A stretch of 64,000 nucleotides of DNA from Armatimonadota bacterium (GTDB lineage: Bacteria; Armatimonadota; UBA5829): the NCBI GenBank assembly GCA_023474015.1, contig JAMCYN010000101.1, positions 90,097-154,096 of the forward strand, given 5' to 3'. Both the position numbers and the translations under genes were made by a program. The notes below the pieces were generated by a model. That model was given only the letters and a program-made list of their open reading frames with translations. It had not been told where the DNA came from and did not search any database. This document shows positions 1-7,335 of this stretch, piece after piece; position 1 is the first letter of the stretch; every line of letters begins with the position of its first letter.

Positions 1-519
1 GGCTCCGTTCGGGCGGCCGGTGGTGCCGGAGGTATAGAGAATGACCGCCTCGTCTTCATTCGCCGCCGGTTCGCACCGCGCCGGTCCGTGCGTGCACATC
101 GCTTGGAACCCCAGTTCGTCGGCTTGGGTGTCGCCGCCGACCATAATCACGTGCTTCAAATTCGGCAGATGCGGCCTGATGGCTTGGACGAGCGGGCGAA
201 ACGGCTCGACGGTGATGAGCGCCTGGGCGCGGGAGTCCTCAAGAATATGCTGGGCTTCGTCGGGCCGATACAACACGTTCATCGGCACTACCGACGCCCC
301 GGCGCGGCCCGCGCCAAGATAGCTGATGACGAACGGCAGGCAGTTGGGCAGCATCAGGGCAACACGCGCGCCCTTGGCAATGCCTATGGACGCCAGCCCG
401 CCCGCGAACGCCTCCGCCGCGCCGCTAAGCTCGCCGTAGGTGGTGGTCTGGCCGCAGCAGATCGCGGGCGCGTCCGGATTCCTCGCGGCGCTCTCTTGGA
501 GCAAATCGAAGAGTATCAC
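1..519 (-). CDS. AMP-dependent acyl-CoA synthetase/ligase, N-terminal part (runs off window)
   Basis: The reverse strand encodes the first 173 residues of an ANL-superfamily enzyme, which activates a carboxylic acid as acyl-AMP and usually transfers it to CoA. The family A3 (phosphate-binding) motif is visible just before the window edge as YTSGTTGRPNG, about residues 160-170, preceded by the usual N-terminal subdomain with LMLPNCLPFVISYLGAGRAG. The canonical motif ends in PKG; here the conserved lysine position reads asparagine, which could lower activity or mark a divergent subfamily. The start is taken as GTG at 519 (VILFDLLQESAARNPDAPAI) because an in-frame stop lies upstream and no ATG is available; a G-rich stretch precedes it. 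The substrate cannot be told. It is divergent from the deacetylase gene at 682. Confidence 0.8.
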   Translation of the reverse strand, partial: MILFDLLQESAARNPDAPAICCGQTTTYGELSGAAEAFAGGLASIGIAKGARVALMLPNCLPFVISYLGAGRAGASVVPMNVLYRPDEAQHILEDSRAQALITVEPFRPLVQAIRPHLPNLKHVIMVGGDTQADELGFQAMCTHGPARCEPAANEDEAVILYTSGTTGRPNGA

Positions 520-681
520 TCGAACCCCCAGGGGGCCACCGAAATATGTCAGCGGCCTTAAACTTGCTGATAGTCTATCACGTCAGGGCATATGCGGCAA
601 GGAGGTAGAACGAGCACGCCTGTAGAATAGGACGCTGGATGGTGACAACGAAGCTCCATCTGTCGGAAAGGTGCGCGATTA

Positions 682-1464
682 GTGGATAAGATTGTAATGG
701 CCGCAGCCGCCCATCCCGATGACATCGAGTTCATGATGTCGGGCACGCTTATGCTGCTGGGCGACGCGGGCTACAGGCTGCATTATATGAACATAGCAAA
801 CGGCTGCTGTGGGTCCGTTACCATGTCGAGAGAGAAGACCGTCTCGACCCGGACCGAAGAAGCCCGCCGCGCCGCCGAGCGGATCGGGGCGGAGTATCAC
901 TATCCGCTCGTGGACGACATTATGCTGTTCTATGAGGACAGCCTGATCCGCAAGTTGTGCGCGATAGTGCGAAAGGTGAACCCCGAGATACTGCTCCTGC
1001 CTTCGCCCCAGGATTATATGGAAGACCATATGAACGCTTCCCGGGTGATGGTCACGGCTGCCTTTTGCCGGAATATGCCGAATTATCCGACGGACCCCCC
1101 GACGGACCACATCGACAGCAGCATGTGCATATACCATGCGTTGCCCTACGGACTTATGGACCAGCTCAGGCGTCCGATACGCCCGGATTTCTTCGTGGAT
1201 ATCGGCTCCGTTATGGACAAGAAGCGCGACATGCTCGCGTGTCACAAGAGCCAGAAAGATTGGCTGGACCAGAGCCAGGGGCAGGATAACTACATCAAGA
1301 CGATGGATGCCCAATGCCTGCGGGCGGGCGATCTTTCCGGCAGCTTCGAGTACGCCGAAGGCTGGAGGAGGCATTCTCACATGGGCTTTAGCGCCGAGGA
1401 GTTTGACCCTCTCGGCGAAGTTCTCGGCAAATATATAATACACAGCAATCAAGGAGACAACTAA
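682..1464 (+). CDS. LmbE/PIG-L family N-acetylglucosaminyl deacetylase
   Basis: This 260-residue protein belongs to the LmbE/PIG-L zinc deacetylase family, which removes acetyl groups from N-acetylglucosamine-containing substrates. The metal-binding motif AHPDDIEF lies at residues 10-17, and a second conserved site ([15 protein letters not shown], about 107-121) matches the family's D-x-H..H region. A GTG start at 682 follows GGAAAG by about 11 bases; an ATG five codons later would cut into the first beta strand before AHPDD, so GTG is preferred. The stop overlaps the start of the NagB-like gene by one base (TAATG), so the two are co-translated. The deacetylase plus deaminase pairing suggests catabolism of an acetylated amino sugar; the exact sugar is unknown. 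Confidence 0.85.
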   Translation: MDKIVMAAAAHPDDIEFMMSGTLMLLGDAGYRLHYMNIANGCCGSVTMSREKTVSTRTEEARRAAERIGAEYHYPLVDDIMLFYEDSLIRKLCAIVRKVNPEILLLPSPQDYMEDHMNASRVMVTAAFCRNMPNYPTDPPTDHIDSSMCIYHALPYGLMDQLRRPIRPDFFVDIGSVMDKKRDMLACHKSQKDWLDQSQGQDNYIKTMDAQCLRAGDLSGSFEYAEGWRRHSHMGFSAEEFDPLGEVLGKYIIHSNQGDN

Positions 1465-2393
1465 TGGCAAGACCCCTAAGCAAGATCGCCCCGGACTGGT
1501 GGGACTATACGACTCTTGATAAGGAAATTCTCGACGATGCCGCCAAGCTTACGCCCCAGGACATGCTGGCGCTCTCCCGCGACGGCTTCGAGGTGGTCTT
1601 CTATGATACACTCGAGGACTTCTACTGCGCGGAGGCCCTGGAGTATGTCGAGGCCTGGAAGCGGTCCACTCCGGACAATCCGGTGGGCATCTGCGGGCCG
1701 ATTGGCCCGACCGAGCAGCTCCCGCTGGTCGCTCGTATCGTGAACGCCATCGGGCTTAATTTGAAGGACTCTCACTTCTGGGGGATGGATGAATGGGTGA
1801 TCGGCGGCAAGGAAGTCCCCGAGGACCATCCGCTCTCTTTCGCGAAGGCGGACCGGGAGATGTGCTTTAACCGAATCCGGCCCGAGCTTGCCATGCCCAG
1901 GGCTAACATGCACTTCCCCAAGGCCGACCCGGCGGAATACGTCAGGAGTTGGGATGGGGCCAGGTGCGCGGTGATGCAGGGGGGCCAGGGCGACATCAAG
2001 CATTGGGCGTTCAATGACCCAGTGAGGCGCGAGGGAGCATACAAGGACAACCCTCCGACCCCCGAGGAATACACAAAGCTCTCCACGCGCGTGGTGGACC
2101 TCCACCCGGTCACCATTATGCAGAACGCCAGAACGTCGGGCGGGGGCAAGGTGGACTTGGTCCCGAACCAGGCGGTGACTGTCGGCCCGGCGCAGACCTG
2201 GAAAGCCGAAAGAGTCTCGATATGGCAGGCTGGGACCCACGACAACGCGTTTGGCCAAAGGCTGACCACGCTGATGATTGCAAAGAAGCTCGCGGACAGC
2301 GCGGTCCCGATGTCGCTGCTGGGCCTGCATCCGAACGTGCGGTTCAACTTCTACAGGGGCGGCATCGGCACTTGTCAGATCGAGATGCACTAA
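1464..2393 (+). CDS. NagB/GPI-type sugar-phosphate isomerase/deaminase-like protein
   Basis: The 309-residue product resembles glucosamine-6-phosphate deaminase (NagB) and its RpiA/SIS-like relatives. Two signature regions are visible: [10 protein letters not shown] (about residues 105-114), equivalent to the NagB MDEY region, and [14 protein letters not shown] (about 172-185), equivalent to the G-x-G-x-D-GH-IAFNEP active-site loop. It is longer than NagB (about 265 residues) and has an unusual N-terminus, so it is probably a sub-family with a different amino-sugar or aldose substrate. An AAGGAG ribosome site sits just upstream, inside the end of the deacetylase gene. Together with the deacetylase it would form a two-step deacetylation/deamination route. 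The gene is followed by the remnant of a sugar-importer ATPase, suggesting that this was once a larger uptake and catabolism operon. Confidence 0.75.
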   Translation: MARPLSKIAPDWWDYTTLDKEILDDAAKLTPQDMLALSRDGFEVVFYDTLEDFYCAEALEYVEAWKRSTPDNPVGICGPIGPTEQLPLVARIVNAIGLNLKDSHFWGMDEWVIGGKEVPEDHPLSFAKADREMCFNRIRPELAMPRANMHFPKADPAEYVRSWDGARCAVMQGGQGDIKHWAFNDPVRREGAYKDNPPTPEEYTKLSTRVVDLHPVTIMQNARTSGGGKVDLVPNQAVTVGPAQTWKAERVSIWQAGTHDNAFGQRLTTLMIAKKLADSAVPMSLLGLHPNVRFNFYRGGIGTCQIEMH

Positions 2394-2403
2394 GTAAAGC
2401 ACT

Positions 2404-2535
2404 TTGGTCGATGTAATGAGAATAAGCAAGGCGTTCGGCGGAGTGCGGGCGCTGCTGATTATGGATGAGCCCACTGCCTTGCTCTCCACGCGCGAAACTG
2501 AGTCGAGGGATATGCTGTGCACTAAAGGATCCTAA
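2404..2535 (+). pseudogene. Internally deleted remnant of RbsA/MglA-type sugar ABC transporter ATPase
   Basis: Eleven bases after the NagB-like stop, a short open frame reads LVDVMRISKAFGGVRAL and then directly LLIMDEPTALLSTRETE before ending at TAA 2535. The first part matches the N-terminus of sugar-importer ATPases (typically ISKxFGGVxAL), and the second is the Walker B/D-loop region (LLIMDEPTAxLSxRE), which normally lies about 130 residues further on. Walker A, the Q-loop and the signature motif are missing, as is everything after the D-loop. The simplest reading is an in-frame internal deletion of roughly 400 bp plus loss of the 3' two-thirds, leaving a 39-44 codon fossil. It cannot be a functional ATPase. 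It sits where a transporter gene would be expected for the preceding amino-sugar genes. Confidence 0.75.
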
Positions 2536-2610
2536 TTATGACGAGGGGATCGGGACAGCGTCCTGCCCGGCGAAGAATTCCATCAAACCGATCTGATATA
2601 AGTTTGCCCC

Positions 2611-2640
2611 TTGACAAATCGCGGTACACGTTCATATACT
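2611..2640 (+). promoter_or_regulatory. Sigma-70 promoter of the S1-domain gene
   Basis: A consensus TTGACA (2611-2616), an 18-base spacer and TATACT (2635-2640) lie about 70 bases upstream of the S1-domain start. An AGGAGG sits at about 2690 in the leader. This is one of the best promoter matches in the window. Confidence 0.8.
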
Positions 2641-2711
2641 GAGGCATGCGTAAGACTGGTTAACTTGGCGTTTCGTTCGGAAAGCAACCAGGAGGAATTC
2701 GCCGGAGTACC

Positions 2712-3155
2712 ATGACCATCGAAGTGGGAAGCACTGTGAAGGGCACCGTGCTGAAGGTTGCGGACTACGGAGCAATCGTGCGCCTTGCTGGTGGAGAGAC
2801 CGGACTGATACACATCTCTGAGATCGCGGACACATACGTGCGGGATGTCAGGGAGTATGTGAAAGAAGAAGATGAAGTCACGGTCAAGGTTCTCCGCCTG
2901 AGCGCGAAGGGGCGTTACGAGCTCTCCTTGAAGCAATGCGATGCGGCGACGTTATCGGTCAGCCGGAAGCCCGAAGTCGTAGGAGTGGGTGGAGCGCGGC
3001 ATCTTCCATCACGTCCATCGCGATACGAAGAAGATCCCTCATCACCCAGACTCCCAGTCAACTTTGAGGACCGCTTGAGCAGGTTCCTCAAAGACAGCGA
3101 AGAACGTCAGCATGATCTGAAGCGTCACATCGAGTCGAAGCGGGGCAAACGATAG
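2712..3155 (+). CDS. S1 RNA-binding domain protein (general-stress-protein-13-like)
   Basis: The 147-residue product starts with a single S1 RNA-binding domain (about residues 3-75): the segment from VGSTVKGTVLKVADYGAIVR through GGETGLIHISEIADTYV to VTVKVLRLSAKGRYELSLKQ follows the five-strand OB fold of ribosomal protein S1 repeats. The remaining 70 residues are charged, proline/arginine-rich and probably disordered (ends KRHIESKRGKR). Short S1 proteins of this kind (YugI/YabR type) associate with ribosomes or RNA; the precise role here is inferred. It has its own strong promoter and appears to be monocistronic. Confidence 0.85.
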   Translation: MTIEVGSTVKGTVLKVADYGAIVRLAGGETGLIHISEIADTYVRDVREYVKEEDEVTVKVLRLSAKGRYELSLKQCDAATLSVSRKPEVVGVGGARHLPSRPSRYEEDPSSPRLPVNFEDRLSRFLKDSEERQHDLKRHIESKRGKR

Positions 3156-3167
3156 GTAGCGGACGAA

Positions 3168-3199
3168 TCCAAAATCTAAAATCCAAAATCCGCAATTCC
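3168..3199. repeat. Iterated intergenic A-rich repeat (ATCCAAAATC units)
   Basis: Tandem near-copies of ATCCAAAATC/AATCTAAAATCC lie between the convergent S1-domain and hemerythrin-like genes. It belongs to the short iterated spacer repeats seen elsewhere in the window (11.3, 31.2, 53.5 kb). Confidence 0.55.
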
Positions 3200-3200
3200 C

Positions 3201-3758
3201 TTAGAGTTTGTCTGCCCGCTCTTTCAGGTCGTCGAGCATCTGATGGTATCGCTCGTGCACGCCCGGCCCGATCTTGCGCTCCTCGATCTCATCGAACGCC
3301 TTTATGAGCCGCTCGTTGTCCTCGTCCGACAGGACGCCCGACGCCATTACGAACAGCGCTTGGTCCTCCTTGGCGATGTGGCTCCTGAGCAGATTGGCGT
3401 AACCATTCAGTTCCTGCGCGAGCGGGGTTCGGGCGGAGTAGTCCCCCGCGGTCCAGGCGTCGAGGTGTTTGTTGATGCACTTGATGAAGTGCCTGCCCTC
3501 GTCGTGCTCGTGGAGCATAACGCCTATCGGGCCGCCGTCACGGGGTATCCCGCGCTCCTGCAGAAGCGGGAACAGGACTTCTTCTTCCTTGGCATGGTGG
3601 CATTTGTCCGCGAAACCCATGGCGAAGTCCAGGCAGTCTTCGACGAATGACCGGTCCACCTCCTCGCCGGACTCGAGCCGCGCGGCGGCTTTCTCCATTG
3701 CGTAGAGCACGATTTCGATGGCTCTGTGTTCGTGGCTCAGGATGTCTGTAGCTGACAT
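3201..3758 (-). CDS. Hemerythrin-like (HHE) domain protein
   Basis: This 185-residue helical protein matches the hemerythrin HHE cation-binding family, which coordinates a di-iron site for oxygen, NO or redox sensing. Probable ligands are the HEHRAIE histidines near the N-terminus (about residues 8-11), CHHAKEEEVLFP (about 54-65), MLHEHDEGRHF (about 80-90) and SHIAKEDQALF (about 124-134), the expected H...HxxxE...H...HxxxD/E spacing. The start is the ATG at 3758 (MSATDIL), eight bases after GGAGG; a longer in-frame version to 3800 lacks a ribosome site. It is convergent with the S1 gene. Its partner or signalling role cannot be inferred from context. Confidence 0.85.
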   Translation of the reverse strand: MSATDILSHEHRAIEIVLYAMEKAAARLESGEEVDRSFVEDCLDFAMGFADKCHHAKEEEVLFPLLQERGIPRDGGPIGVMLHEHDEGRHFIKCINKHLDAWTAGDYSARTPLAQELNGYANLLRSHIAKEDQALFVMASGVLSDEDNERLIKAFDEIEERKIGPGVHERYHQMLDDLKERADKL

Positions 3759-4024
3759 TGTGTTTCCTCCCAGTGGGTGTGCTGAAGATAGCATACCCAT
3801 CTTTGTGGCATTGCCGAACCGGCATAGTACATTGTGTCATGTTCTCGGCAATTGCTCCCGGAGGCATCAGGCTCCTTGGAATACTCGACAAGCCTTTCAG
3901 GGCAGCGGGAGAGCCGATGGACGATGTAAGCCTCCTGCTGGATGAGTTCGGACGCAGGGTCACCGGGGACAAAGCGGCGGATCACGCCACTGTCCACGCG
4001 GGGGGTGGCGGGTAGGCTGGGCTC
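3759..4024. other. Intergenic stretch with one copy of a 22-bp dispersed repeat
   Basis: No convincing gene was found between the hemerythrin-like start and the PIN-domain promoter. A 59-codon plus-strand frame from ATG 3839 lacks a ribosome site and resembles nothing I recognise. Bases 3939-3960 (TGGATGAGTTCGGACGCAGG and two more bases) recur exactly at 4838-4859, directly at the rsgA stop. Confidence 0.5.
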
Positions 4025-4053
4025 TTGCAGAATTAATTTCCAGCGGGTATACT
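4025..4053 (+). promoter_or_regulatory. Promoter of the PIN-domain gene, predicting a leaderless mRNA
   Basis: TTGCAG (4025-4030), a 17-base spacer and TATACT (4048-4053) place the transcription start about seven bases downstream, at or next to the GTG start codon at 4060. No Shine-Dalgarno sequence precedes that GTG. The mRNA is therefore predicted to be leaderless. Confidence 0.6.
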
Positions 4054-4059
4054 GCCTAT

Positions 4060-4512
4060 GTGACTAAGCTGCATATCTATCTGGACACGTCAATAATCAG
4101 CGCGTACAACGATGCCCGTGCGCCTGAACGGATGGCGGATACGCGCGATTTCTGGCTACGGCTTGGTGAGTACGAGGTTTCAGTTTCCAGCCTGGTCAGG
4201 GAAGAGGTAGAGCAGACTGTCGACCTGAGCCGAAAACGAGAGATGATAGGTCTCCTAGCTGGTTTGCCCGTGCACGTCGTTAATGCGGAGATGGGGGAGT
4301 TGGCGTATCGCTACATCGATGCGGGTCTCTTTACCGTACCGATGTTCAATGATGCGCTCCACGTTGCCGTCGCGGTGCTGACTCGACAGGACGTGCTGTT
4401 GTCGTGGAACTTCAAGCATTTGGTTAACAGGCGCAAGCGGGCGGAGGTCAATCAGGTGAATATATCTCTTGGTTTACCGCTCGTGGAAATTCTAGCACCA
4501 ACAGAGCTTTGA
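4060..4512 (+). CDS. PIN-domain ribonuclease, VapC-like toxin
   Basis: The 150-residue product is a PIN-domain protein. The N-terminal acidic residue is in HIYLDTSIISAYND (D9), a second conserved acidic residue lies in VREEVEQ (about 48-54), and the C-terminal acidic cluster is FNDALHVAVAV (about 97-107), followed by LLSWNFKHLVNR, a segment typical of one PIN clade. PIN proteins of this size are Mg-dependent endoribonucleases and often toxins of type II systems. The small gene starting 11 bases downstream is the obvious candidate antitoxin, although VapBC pairs normally have antitoxin first. The GTG start coincides with the predicted transcription start. The region is more AT-rich than its surroundings, consistent with acquisition. 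Confidence 0.8.
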   Translation: MTKLHIYLDTSIISAYNDARAPERMADTRDFWLRLGEYEVSVSSLVREEVEQTVDLSRKREMIGLLAGLPVHVVNAEMGELAYRYIDAGLFTVPMFNDALHVAVAVLTRQDVLLSWNFKHLVNRRKRAEVNQVNISLGLPLVEILAPTEL

Positions 4513-4523
4513 GAGATGCGAAT

Positions 4524-4721
4524 ATGATCTACTTTGACTACAAGACCATAGCCGAGCAAGCTGGTATTTCTGATGCGGACTTGGCGTTGATCCAGGAACT
4601 TATGCAGCGCGAGTTTCCGCACGATGAAATGATGCGAGACTTGCATATCCTGCGCGCGTGTATGGCGGTTAGGGATGGCCGGGTTACTCTGGATCAGGTT
4701 ATGAACCGTAGGGCTGCGTAG
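4524..4721 (+). CDS. Small protein downstream of PIN toxin, candidate antitoxin
   Basis: A 65-residue acidic-to-neutral protein (MIYFDYKTIAEQAGISDADL at the start) begins 11 bases after the PIN-domain stop, with GAGAG upstream of ATG 4524; an alternative TTG at 4509 would overlap the toxin. It contains helical segments (AEQAGISDADLALIQELMQREF and RDLHILRACMAVRDGRVTLDQVMNRRAA) but I recognise no DNA-binding fold with confidence. Position and size suggest an antitoxin or accessory to the PIN protein. This toxin-first order is inferred from context, not from homology. Confidence 0.55.
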   Translation: MIYFDYKTIAEQAGISDADLALIQELMQREFPHDEMMRDLHILRACMAVRDGRVTLDQVMNRRAA

Positions 4722-4796
4722 TCTGGATTCGGGGTGTAAATCAGCTTTCACTTCGGCCTCGTGACCTGCGGTACCCTTCGACCGCGCTCAGGACAT

Positions 4797-4820
4797 GCTT
4801 CGGCTGCGTGCAACCGAAGC
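4797..4820. repeat. Dispersed palindrome, family A (GCTTCGG...CCGAAGC), copy 1
   Basis: GCTTCGGCTGCGTGCAACCGAAGC is a near-perfect 24-bp palindrome. It lies between the candidate antitoxin and rsgA, 16 bases after a CCCTTCGACC/CTCAGGACA motif (4774-4795, family E). Six other family A copies occur in the window (6131, 20052, 20097, 39032, 48541, 55191). Confidence 0.8.
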
Positions 4821-4858
4821 AACCAACGATAGCGCTTTGGATGAGTTCGGACGCAGGG

Positions 4859-5911
4859 TTATCTCCGGTCGCGCTTGTTAAAGTCCCGCGCCATCTTGTG
4901 TATCTTCTTCCACTTCGTTCTCTCCGCAACCGCGGCGCCCGTATCCTGTTTGCGCTCGATGTAAAGAAGCTCGCGTTTCATCTTGAGATAGTTCTCGAAT
5001 CGATCCTTATCGAGCACTCCTTTCTCAAGAGCTTTGGCGACCGCGCATTCAGGCTCGCCCTCGTGACTGCAATCGGCGAACCGGCAGTTTCTCGCGATCT
5101 CCTCGATATCAATAAACGCGCCCGCAAGGCCGCCGTCCGCGTCTGTAAGACCCAGCTCGCGCATACCCGGCGTGTCGATAACGCTGGCTCCCGACGGCAG
5201 CACAAAGAGCTGGCGCGAGGTGGTTGTGTGGCGGCCCCTTCCATCGAAATCGCGCACCTCCTGAACCCGCTGAATGTCATTTCCCAGCAGTTGATTGGCG
5301 AGGGTCGACTTCCCGACTCCCGACGAGCCTAAGAGCGCAACCGTAGCGTTTGCCTGCAGATGTTCTGAGAGGTCGCCAAGGCCGATGCCGGTATACGTGC
5401 TTATCGCGTAAACCGGCCATTCTGCCGCCGAGGCCCGCACGGCCTCGATTTTCTCCTCAACATCATCACAAATGTCCGCCTTCGTGAGAACGATTACCGG
5501 TTGTGCGCCGCCTTCAAGTGACAGGGTGAGATAGCGCTCGATCCGCCTTACGCTGAAATTGGCATCGAGTCCGCAGACGATAAACACCGTGTCGATATTT
5601 GCCGCAATTGGCTGCGCGCCTGTGCGCTTTCCCGCCTCTTTGCGTGCAAACAGGCTCTTTCGCGGCAGGACCGACGTTATGATCGCATGCGGCGGGTCTT
5701 CATCGAGAATTCTGATCTCGACCATATCGCCTACCACCGGCATTCCATCGGGGCCGGGATCGTAATACATCCGGCCGACCGGCATTGCCGGCATCTCGCC
5801 TTGCTCGGTGATTACTACATAGTGGCTTCTGTGTTCTAGTGATACTCGCCCTACCGAGATCGAGTCGATTATTGTCCGTTCGTCAGGCAACAACGCAATA
5901 TCCTCCAACAC
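4859..5911 (-). CDS. rsgA: Small ribosomal subunit biogenesis GTPase RsgA
   Basis: The 350-residue protein is RsgA (YjeQ), a circularly permuted GTPase that helps late maturation of the 30S subunit and releases assembly factors. The G4 motif TKAD (residues 143-146) precedes the P-loop GSSGVGKST (195-203), the permuted order diagnostic of the family; DTPGMRELG follows at about 245. The N-terminal OB domain (about 15-85) and C-terminal zinc knuckle (CRFADCSHEGEPEC, about 283-297) are present. The start is GTG 5911, without a strong ribosome site. A good promoter lies about 160 bases upstream, with a possible short leader ORF between. The stop codon abuts a 22-bp dispersed repeat shared with 3939-3960. 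Confidence 0.95.
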   Translation of the reverse strand: MLEDIALLPDERTIIDSISVGRVSLEHRSHYVVITEQGEMPAMPVGRMYYDPGPDGMPVVGDMVEIRILDEDPPHAIITSVLPRKSLFARKEAGKRTGAQPIAANIDTVFIVCGLDANFSVRRIERYLTLSLEGGAQPVIVLTKADICDDVEEKIEAVRASAAEWPVYAISTYTGIGLGDLSEHLQANATVALLGSSGVGKSTLANQLLGNDIQRVQEVRDFDGRGRHTTTSRQLFVLPSGASVIDTPGMRELGLTDADGGLAGAFIDIEEIARNCRFADCSHEGEPECAVAKALEKGVLDKDRFENYLKMKRELLYIERKQDTGAAVAERTKWKKIHKMARDFNKRDRR

Positions 5912-5985
5912 ATTCGAAAATTAACGTGACGAAGGGATCAGCGCCGTGCGACGGAACAATAGGTGGTTTACAAGAGAAGTGTCAG

Positions 5986-6045
5986 CTAATCGACGGAGCG
6001 CGACACCGATCCCGATATTTTGAATATGTCATACACAGTGACCAT
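5986..6045 (-). CDS. Possible 19-residue leader peptide upstream of rsgA
   Basis: Between the rsgA promoter and rsgA, an ATG at 6045 follows a perfect AAGGAGG (6052-6058) at the right distance and opens a 19-codon frame (MVTVYDIFKISGSVSRSVD) ending at TAG. It has a far better ribosome site than rsgA itself. It may be a leader peptide or a degraded gene start. No homology is claimed. Confidence 0.3.
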   Translation of the reverse strand: MVTVYDIFKISGSVSRSVD

Positions 6046-6074
6046 GTTGCGCCTCCTTGAGGTGTAATGATCTG

Positions 6075-6103
6075 ATTATACCCCATCGCGGGCGGGCTAG
6101 CAA
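6075..6103 (-). promoter_or_regulatory. Sigma-70 promoter upstream of rsgA
   Basis: On the minus strand TTGCTA (6098-6103), a 17-base spacer and a perfect TATAAT (6075-6080) are followed by the AAGGAGG/ATG of the short leader frame. Confidence 0.6.
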
Positions 6104-6130
6104 GAGGTCGCTTCGTGGTTTCGGTTAGTT

Positions 6131-6154
6131 GCTTCAGTTGCACGCAGCCGAAGC
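6131..6154. repeat. Dispersed palindrome, family A, copy 2
   Basis: GCTTCAGTTGCACGCAGCCGAAGC, in the gap between the divergent rsgA and accessory genes, is flanked by GGTTAGTT and AACCAACC that extend the inverted repeat. Confidence 0.75.
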
Positions 6155-6165
6155 AACCAACCAAA

Positions 6166-6194
6166 TTGACTGACCAGGCGTTGTATGCTAGCAT
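6166..6194 (+). promoter_or_regulatory. Candidate promoter for the two-gene accessory unit
   Basis: TTGACT (6166-6171), a 17-base spacer and TAGCAT (6189-6194) precede the gene at 6225, with AGGAG at 6204. Confidence 0.45.
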
Positions 6195-6224
6195 GCTTAT
6201 CATAGGAGCGGGCCTGACGCACAG

Positions 6225-6662
6225 ATGAACGCCTTCTTGATAGCTATTTCCGCATTCGCGAATATCTTTACGATTGCAGCCTCGGGGATTGCCATTTACG
6301 TGTTTTTGCGTAATCGGCAAGCTATAGCATCGGCAATTCGCGTCCTCCTGAATTACTCGTCCCAACTCGCTCTCAACGATCTGCGAGTTAGACTAGAACG
6401 TCTCAACGATCTGACGGCGGGCGATCCAGAACAAAGGGCTGAAGTAGTAAACATTCTTAATGACATCCTTGGTCAAGTGCGTGGCAATAAGACTCTTTGT
6501 CGCCATTGTAGTGAGCTGCTTCCCAATCTCAAATCCCTTGCAGAGAACCCAGATAAACGTTTGACAGAACCAAGGAAGAGGGCTGTCGTTAGTGAGCTTC
6601 GAGAACTTCTTCGTCACGTTACATTAGAGGATTATCGCGATCTGATGGGAGAGAAACAATGA
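6225..6662 (+). CDS. Unknown small membrane-anchored protein (accessory pair, gene 1)
   Basis: This 145-residue protein is not recognised. Residues 3-28 (AFLIAISAFANIFTIAASGI plus flank) form one clear transmembrane helix followed by a positively charged RNRQ. The rest is a helical, charged cytoplasmic domain containing a single CRHC pair (about residue 90) and an ERLNDLTAGDPEQRAEVVNI helix. It overlaps the next gene by four bases (ATGA), so the pair is translationally coupled. Base composition is clearly more AT-rich than the flanking chromosome, and an insertion sequence and hairpin repeat lie just downstream, which suggests horizontal acquisition. Membrane anchor plus soluble partner is a common layout for toxin-antitoxin or defence modules, but that is only a guess. 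Confidence 0.65.
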   Translation: MNAFLIAISAFANIFTIAASGIAIYVFLRNRQAIASAIRVLLNYSSQLALNDLRVRLERLNDLTAGDPEQRAEVVNILNDILGQVRGNKTLCRHCSELLPNLKSLAENPDKRLTEPRKRAVVSELRELLRHVTLEDYRDLMGEKQ

Positions 6663-7027
6663 GCAAGATTGTATCAGCCGTGAATGCGATGATATCCAAC
6701 ATAGATAAGGTGTCGGAGGTGCGCACCGGAACCGACAAGAAGGAGTTGTTCTTCTGCTATGACGGTAAGTACAACTGGTCTATAAGTCACAACGAAAAAG
6801 AAGACGTGTATTACCTCTTCTATTATCCGGGTGATTACACCACTGCTCAACTGGCTGCTCTTTCTGCAGGGGATTGGCAGACGCTGCAATATCTGGCATA
6901 CAATACTGAAGAGTTGAAGACGCGTGAGGCAAAGGAGTCTTTCGCTGAACTGTATACCACAATGAGCGAGAAGATGTATAGTGTAGACGACGTCTTGGAT
7001 GACATCATATCTGATATGCAAACATGA
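6659..7027 (+). CDS. Unknown soluble protein (accessory pair, gene 2)
   Basis: This 122-residue acidic protein starts at ATG 6659 inside the end of the preceding gene. It has no signal peptide or membrane segment. A central aromatic-rich stretch (LFFCYDGKYNWSISHNEKED, then VYYLFYYPGDYTT) suggests a small beta-sheet domain, and the C-terminus is an acidic helix (SVDDVLDDIISDMQT). I do not recognise the family. The coupling to a membrane protein and the atypical base composition suggest that the two act together as a mobile module. Confidence 0.65.
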   Translation: MSKIVSAVNAMISNIDKVSEVRTGTDKKELFFCYDGKYNWSISHNEKEDVYYLFYYPGDYTTAQLAALSAGDWQTLQYLAYNTEELKTREAKESFAELYTTMSEKMYSVDDVLDDIISDMQT

Positions 7028-7135
7028 GGGGGTCCAGCACACGTAACGAACAGGCACTTACATGCTGTCTGCATGGTCCAAGCCTTCCGCGAAATCCGCG
7101 ACGTTCAACCTCAGTTTCGGTACGGACGTAGCCCA

Positions 7136-7250
7136 TGTGGAGTGCGGGCGCTTGAGACCGCTTTGTCTTGCGCTGACAGAGATGGTCGTGCTAGCGAAGA
7201 CTACGCTGTAATCGAAAGACAAAGCGGCGTCGAGCCCGCCGCACTCCAAA
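7136..7250. repeat. Large imperfect hairpin, family D (GGAGTGCGG...CCGCACTCC)
   Basis: The left arm GGAGTGCGGGCGCTTGAGAC continuing into CGCTTTGTCTT (about 7139-7169) pairs with the right arm AAGACAAAGCGGCGTCGAGC continuing into CCGCCGCACTCC (about 7217-7248), leaving a loop of about 45 bases. Shorter relatives occur at the fliM end (18520-18552) and inside pabB (about 48110-48145). The size and shape resemble a MITE-like or REP/BIME-type element. The 7028-7335 gap otherwise contains only the IS110 leader. Confidence 0.6.
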
Positions 7251-7279
7251 ATTCACGCCGTCAGGTGAAGTAATGAGAT

Positions 7280-7332
7280 GGCTGACCGTCTAAGGATGCG
7301 TTAGACAATCAAAACCTTAGAGGAGGTCAGCC
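7280..7332 (+). promoter_or_regulatory. Hairpin sequestering the transposase ribosome-binding site
   Basis: GGCTGACC (7280-7287) pairs with GGTCAGCC (7325-7332), and TCTAAGG (7289-7295) with CCTTAGA (7315-7321). The AGGAGG at 7321-7326, ten bases before the transposase ATG, lies within the 3' arm. Such a fold should limit transposase translation; it could alternatively be part of a structured guide RNA. Confidence 0.55.
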
Positions 7333-7335
7333 AAA

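Noticed and set aside
3839..4015. 59-codon ORF between hemerythrin-like and PIN genes
   Set aside because: No ribosome site or homology; part of it is a dispersed repeat.
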